Origin: Candidatus Nomurabacteria bacterium
GTDB taxonomy: Bacteria > Patescibacteriota > Minisyncoccia > Phycocordibacterales > UBA10002
DNA: 14,375 bases
Reading direction: 5' to 3'
NCBI GenBank assembly: GCA_943349725.1
Contig: CALQZP010000021.1
Coordinates: 1-14,375 of the forward strand
The stretch's first letter is position 1. The number at the start of each line of letters is the position of its first letter. Below, piece by piece: positions 12,155 through 14,375 of the stretch. The notes under the pieces are model-generated. The model made no database searches and was not told the origin of the DNA. It worked only from the letters and a program-made list of their open reading frames with translations. The translations under genes and the position numbers were made by a program.

Positions 12155-12715
12155 TTACAGGACACTTGCCACGGAGGCAACCAACAAGATACCGAGAAAG
12201 TTCATTACGAAGGCCACAGGAAGAAGCACGGCGATGCGAGTGCGCGAGAGGCCAAGGAGCGAGAGACCGAATTCATCGGGAAGCGGAGAAGCGATGATGA
12301 GCGCGCCAAGAACCGGAGACAGCCACTTCCAGAAGCCAAGATGGAACGAGTTTAAGAAGTGGCGAACCGCGCGCTTAGGAAACATCGCCTTTATGTCGTC
12401 GGTTAATCGGTCGCGGATAAACAAAAACAGAATGAGGTCACCACACATAGCGCCAAGCGCCCCAAAAAATGCAATGGTGAACGGGGAAATATGACGCGAG
12501 AGCTCTCCAAGAAACAAAGCCGAGGGTGCGAGTGTGAAAGCGGAGGTGAAGAAAAGTCCCGCCACAAAACTCTCAATGATCATTCCAAGCTCGGTGTCGG
12601 CGAGGAGGTGTGTGAGTATGCCGGAGGATATCAGAAACCAAGAGACAAGCACACTCACCCCCACGGCAATGAAATCTGCCTTCAAATTCTTTTTTGCTTG
12701 CGCGCGTGAAATCAT
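12155..12715 (-). CDS. Polytopic membrane protein of unknown function
   Basis: 186 residues with about five hydrophobic segments: FIAVGVSVLVSWFLISSGIL, IIESFVAGLFFTSAFTLAP, FTIAFFGALGAMCGDLILF, LSPVLGALIIASPLPDEFGL and IAVLLPVAFVMNFLGILLVA. The ALGAMCGDLILFLFIRDRL and ASPLPDE parts recall the arrangement of DedA/SNARE-associated proteins (re-entrant loop with GD and a proline-rich turn), but the diagnostic motifs are not all visible, so I leave the family open. It is the first gene of the minus cluster ending at 8938. An extended -10 lies only 6 nt before the ATG, which suggests a leaderless message. Confidence 0.7.
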   Translation of the reverse strand: MISRAQAKKNLKADFIAVGVSVLVSWFLISSGILTHLLADTELGMIIESFVAGLFFTSAFTLAPSALFLGELSRHISPFTIAFFGALGAMCGDLILFLFIRDRLTDDIKAMFPKRAVRHFLNSFHLGFWKWLSPVLGALIIASPLPDEFGLSLLGLSRTRIAVLLPVAFVMNFLGILLVASVASVL

Positions 12716-12721
12716 GCCACT

Positions 12722-12730
12722 AGTATACCA
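12722..12730 (-). promoter_or_regulatory. Extended -10 promoter, probably leaderless
   Basis: TGGTATACT on the minus strand (12730-12722) ends 6 nt before the ATG at 12715, so transcription should start at or near the start codon. It is the same extended -10 as at 4558-4566. No -35 is recognisable, and the element overlaps the tail of the upstream terminator. Confidence 0.5.
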
Positions 12731-12760
12731 AAGAAAAAGCGTGAGATGAGAATCTCACGC
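12731..12760 (-). terminator. Intrinsic terminator of the NifU-like gene
   Basis: On the minus strand GCGTGAGAT-TCTC-ATCTCACGC (12760-12739, perfect 9 bp) is followed by TTTTTCTTT. It lies 25 nt past the stop at 12786. Confidence 0.9.
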
Positions 12761-12785
12761 TCGCTACACTCGAAGCAAAAAGAAC

Positions 12786-13424
12786 TTACACTCTCCAATT
12801 CTTCCACTCGTCCATGAGCACGAAATCGTAATCAGGAACGGATGCGCGAAGTTGTCGAACTGAAATCAGTTCAGGGTTTGGACACAGCTGGCAGTAGCCG
12901 ACGAATCCGACATATACCACCCTGCCGTCAAAAATCGGACTCACGATGATTGCGCCGCCATCACCGCCGACATGTTCTGCTGCATGCAGTTGAACCTTGC
13001 GGTACATATGCCCTGTCTCCTGACTAACAGGCTTCACAATCGCAAAGCCTTCGTTCTCAGCACACATGACGTCATCACCACCACCGTCAAGCAATAGACA
13101 GGAGCGAAGTGACCCCGGGAGTGAAAGCGGGACATTAGGGGCTCCGCCCAATCTTCCATCAGAAGTCTTAAACCAACGGTTATGATAGAGACCTCCGATA
13201 CCGATGCGGTGCTCACGCCAAAGCCTGCTTGCTTTTTCGGGTGTCGGGAGATTCCCCCAAGGGAAGCGAAACCCTTGGTTTGCATCACGAAGCTCTGCAC
13301 TTATGGCGAGCTCGCAACCGCTTGGAATCTCGTCGGTGGCAAACCGGCAGAAAGCTTTTTTGCCTGGTGGGAGGACAACCCATGATTGGGGTGCCATTAT
13401 ACGGTCGTGCGTGGTAGTGGTCAT
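12786..13424 (-). CDS. Protein with C-terminal NifU-like (Fe-S scaffold) domain
   Basis: 212 residues from the ATG at 13424 (ATG 13397 is an alternative; the frame stays open upstream without a plausible start). The C-terminal part, about 145-212, resembles a NifU C-terminal domain: GGDGGAIIV (153-161), DGRVVYVGFVGYC, then C178-x-x-C181-P-N and ELISVRQLRASVPDYDFV. In NifU/Nfu proteins the CxxC pair in a dimer holds a 4Fe-4S cluster for delivery to client proteins. The N-terminal 140 residues are unfamiliar, rich in Gly/Arg/Trp, and include LLLDGGGDDVMC, which looks like a possible degenerate repeat of the GGDGG segment. It is divergent from the TrmB-like regulator and has its own terminator. 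Confidence 0.55.
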   Translation of the reverse strand: MTTTTHDRIMAPQSWVVLPPGKKAFCRFATDEIPSGCELAISAELRDANQGFRFPWGNLPTPEKASRLWREHRIGIGGLYHNRWFKTSDGRLGGAPNVPLSLPGSLRSCLLLDGGGDDVMCAENEGFAIVKPVSQETGHMYRKVQLHAAEHVGGDGGAIIVSPIFDGRVVYVGFVGYCQLCPNPELISVRQLRASVPDYDFVLMDEWKNWRV

Positions 13425-13450
13425 ATGTCTTTGTTTTTGCGGTTTTGTTC

Positions 13451-13469
13451 TTGTCCTACAACAGGACAA
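13451..13469. promoter_or_regulatory. Perfect palindrome between divergent genes, candidate operator
   Basis: TTGTCCT-ACAAC-AGGACAA is a 7-bp perfect inverted repeat with a 5-nt centre. It lies 27 nt upstream of the NifU-like ATG and 65 nt upstream of the TrmB-like ATG. TrmB-type regulators bind such palindromes in or near promoters, so it may control both genes. Confidence 0.5.
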
Positions 13470-13486
13470 CTTTCTGCTGTAATAAT

Positions 13487-13514
13487 TGATTTTTGTTGCA
13501 CATTTGTACATACT
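13487..13514 (+). promoter_or_regulatory. Possible promoter of the TrmB-like gene
   Basis: TTGATT (13487-13492) and CATACT (13509-13514) are separated by 16 nt, each 4 of 6 to consensus. TTGCAC (13496-13501) with TACTGT is a competing pair. A short inverted repeat GTTGT...ACAAC (13514-13533) lies just before the ATG. Confidence 0.3.
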
Positions 13515-13533
13515 GTTGTACTGTTGCGACAAC

Positions 13534-14352
13534 ATGGACACTATTCTTGCATCGCTTGGCATAAGCCCCGAAGAAAGCAGAATTTATCTGTATCTCCTTG
13601 ATAGCAAAGAGGTGTCGGCAAGCGCTGTCGCAAGAAGCCTTGGTATTCCCCGCCCTTCAATATACGGACTCCTGAAAAAGCTTTCTGAAAAGGGTTTGAT
13701 GAAAGAGTCCCAACGAAATGGAATAAAAGTCTTTTCGGCGGAACAGCCAGAAAAGATTAACCTTTTATTTGAGAAACAGAAGGAGTTACTCGTATCCAAC
13801 CAAGACGCGTATAAAAAGCTCTTGCCCGAGCTTCAGAAAAAGGAAACGATTCGATTCAACAACCCAAAACTGCAGCTCTTCGAGGGAACTGAGGGGCTGA
13901 AGAAAATACTAAACGACATGTTACTCTACCGTAACAAAGAAACGCAAGCATTTTGGCCGATTAAAAAGATGGTTGAGGTACTCGGACCCGACTTCTTTCG
14001 CTATCACAACAAAGAACGCATCAAGAATAATCTCTATACGCGTGCTATCTGGCCAAGACGCGAAGCGGTTGATATCAAGGCTCACCCGTACCTAGGGGTC
14101 GGTAGTGAGTTCAAGCGGGAGATTCGAATTGCGCCCCTTGAGGTCAGTTTTTCAATGGGCTACTGGATTTATGGAAACAAGGTCGCCTTTATTTCTTCGC
14201 GAAAAGAGAGTTTTGGTTTCATCCTTGAAAGCGCGGAGTTTGCGCAGATGATCCTTACCCAATTCGAAATAATATGGAAACAGTCAACTTCACTTCGCGT
14301 GAGCAAGGACGATACGCAAAGTTTTCTGGAGGAATTGGAGCGATATCGCTAG
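13534..14352 (+). CDS. TrmB-family transcriptional regulator
   Basis: 272 residues from the ATG at 13534; 16 further codons upstream are open but unlikely. The N-terminus is a winged helix: ILASLGISPEESRIYLYLLD (4-23), SASAVARSLGIPRPSIYGLL with the recognition helix (about 29-48), and the wing GLMKESQRNGIKVFSAEQPE. A helical linker (LFEKQKELLVSNQDAYKKLL) leads to a C-terminal sensor-like part with LFEGTEGLKKILNDML and FRYHNKERIKNNLYTRAIWP, typical of TrmB C-terminal regions in CPR bacteria. In archaea such proteins sense sugars; the ligand here is unknown. It faces the NifU-like gene across a 109-nt gap with a perfect palindrome. Confidence 0.85.
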   Translation: MDTILASLGISPEESRIYLYLLDSKEVSASAVARSLGIPRPSIYGLLKKLSEKGLMKESQRNGIKVFSAEQPEKINLLFEKQKELLVSNQDAYKKLLPELQKKETIRFNNPKLQLFEGTEGLKKILNDMLLYRNKETQAFWPIKKMVEVLGPDFFRYHNKERIKNNLYTRAIWPRREAVDIKAHPYLGVGSEFKREIRIAPLEVSFSMGYWIYGNKVAFISSRKESFGFILESAEFAQMILTQFEIIWKQSTSLRVSKDDTQSFLEELERYR

Positions 14353-14375
14353 ACAATAAGCATCGCGTCTCCGAA

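Noticed and set aside
12155..12715. Firm assignment to the DedA family
   Set aside because: Only general membrane topology and a GD plus proline-turn pattern match; the diagnostic motifs could not be confirmed by eye.

Overview
The window reads like a piece of a Patescibacteria (CPR, Parcubacteria-like) chromosome. This is inferred from protein style: an N-terminally anchored branched-chain-type binding protein without a lipobox, a YerC/TrpR-like regulator, a TrmB-like regulator, short gene spacings, frequent starts without Shine-Dalgarno sequences, and many small GC-rich hairpin repeats. TGA is used as a stop (for example the HAD gene), so the Gracilibacteria/SR1 recoding does not apply. No tRNA, rRNA, CRISPR array or transposase gene was seen.

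Layout. (1) 1-4376, transport: the first 24 codons of a Phd/YefM-type antitoxin (minus), then livM and livH permeases (minus), a REP-like palindromic element at the livH start, a secreted protein of unknown function on the plus strand with a near-consensus promoter, a three-hairpin leader and strong terminators, and a convergent branched-chain-type substrate-binding protein (minus). No LivG/LivF ATPase is present. (2) 4561-6533: a small two-helix membrane protein overlapping a HlyD/RND-type adaptor (plus), followed by hairpin repeats. (3) 6554-8921, the most interesting part: a minus-strand histidine block with a YerC/TrpR-family regulator gene, a 24-residue leader peptide containing three consecutive His codons, mutually exclusive antiterminator and terminator hairpins, a small zinc-ribbon protein, hisG, hisI and an intrinsic terminator. 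This has the architecture of a classical his attenuator. Three hairpins sharing the core CTTTAC-TNGG-GTAAAG surround the block. (4) 8938-12715, a same-direction minus cluster: polytopic membrane protein, Nudix hydrolase, a HAD protein resembling eukaryotic-type phosphomannomutase, galU (ATGA overlap with the HAD gene), an unknown single-helix protein and a metallo-beta-lactamase-fold hydrolase. (5) 12731-14352: a NifU-like CxxC protein (minus) divergent from a TrmB-like regulator (plus), with a perfect palindrome between them.

How it may work together. In the histidine block, a ribosome stalled on the His codons would leave the 9-bp antiterminator free to form and keep hisG-hisI transcription going. 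A ribosome reaching the leader stop would mask it and let the 12-bp GAAA-capped terminator form. The adjacent YerC/TrpR-family gene could add repression. HisG and HisI are steps 1 and 3 of histidine synthesis; HisE (step 2) is not here. The phosphomannomutase-like gene and galU plausibly form a sugar-1-phosphate to UDP-sugar module for surface polysaccharide.
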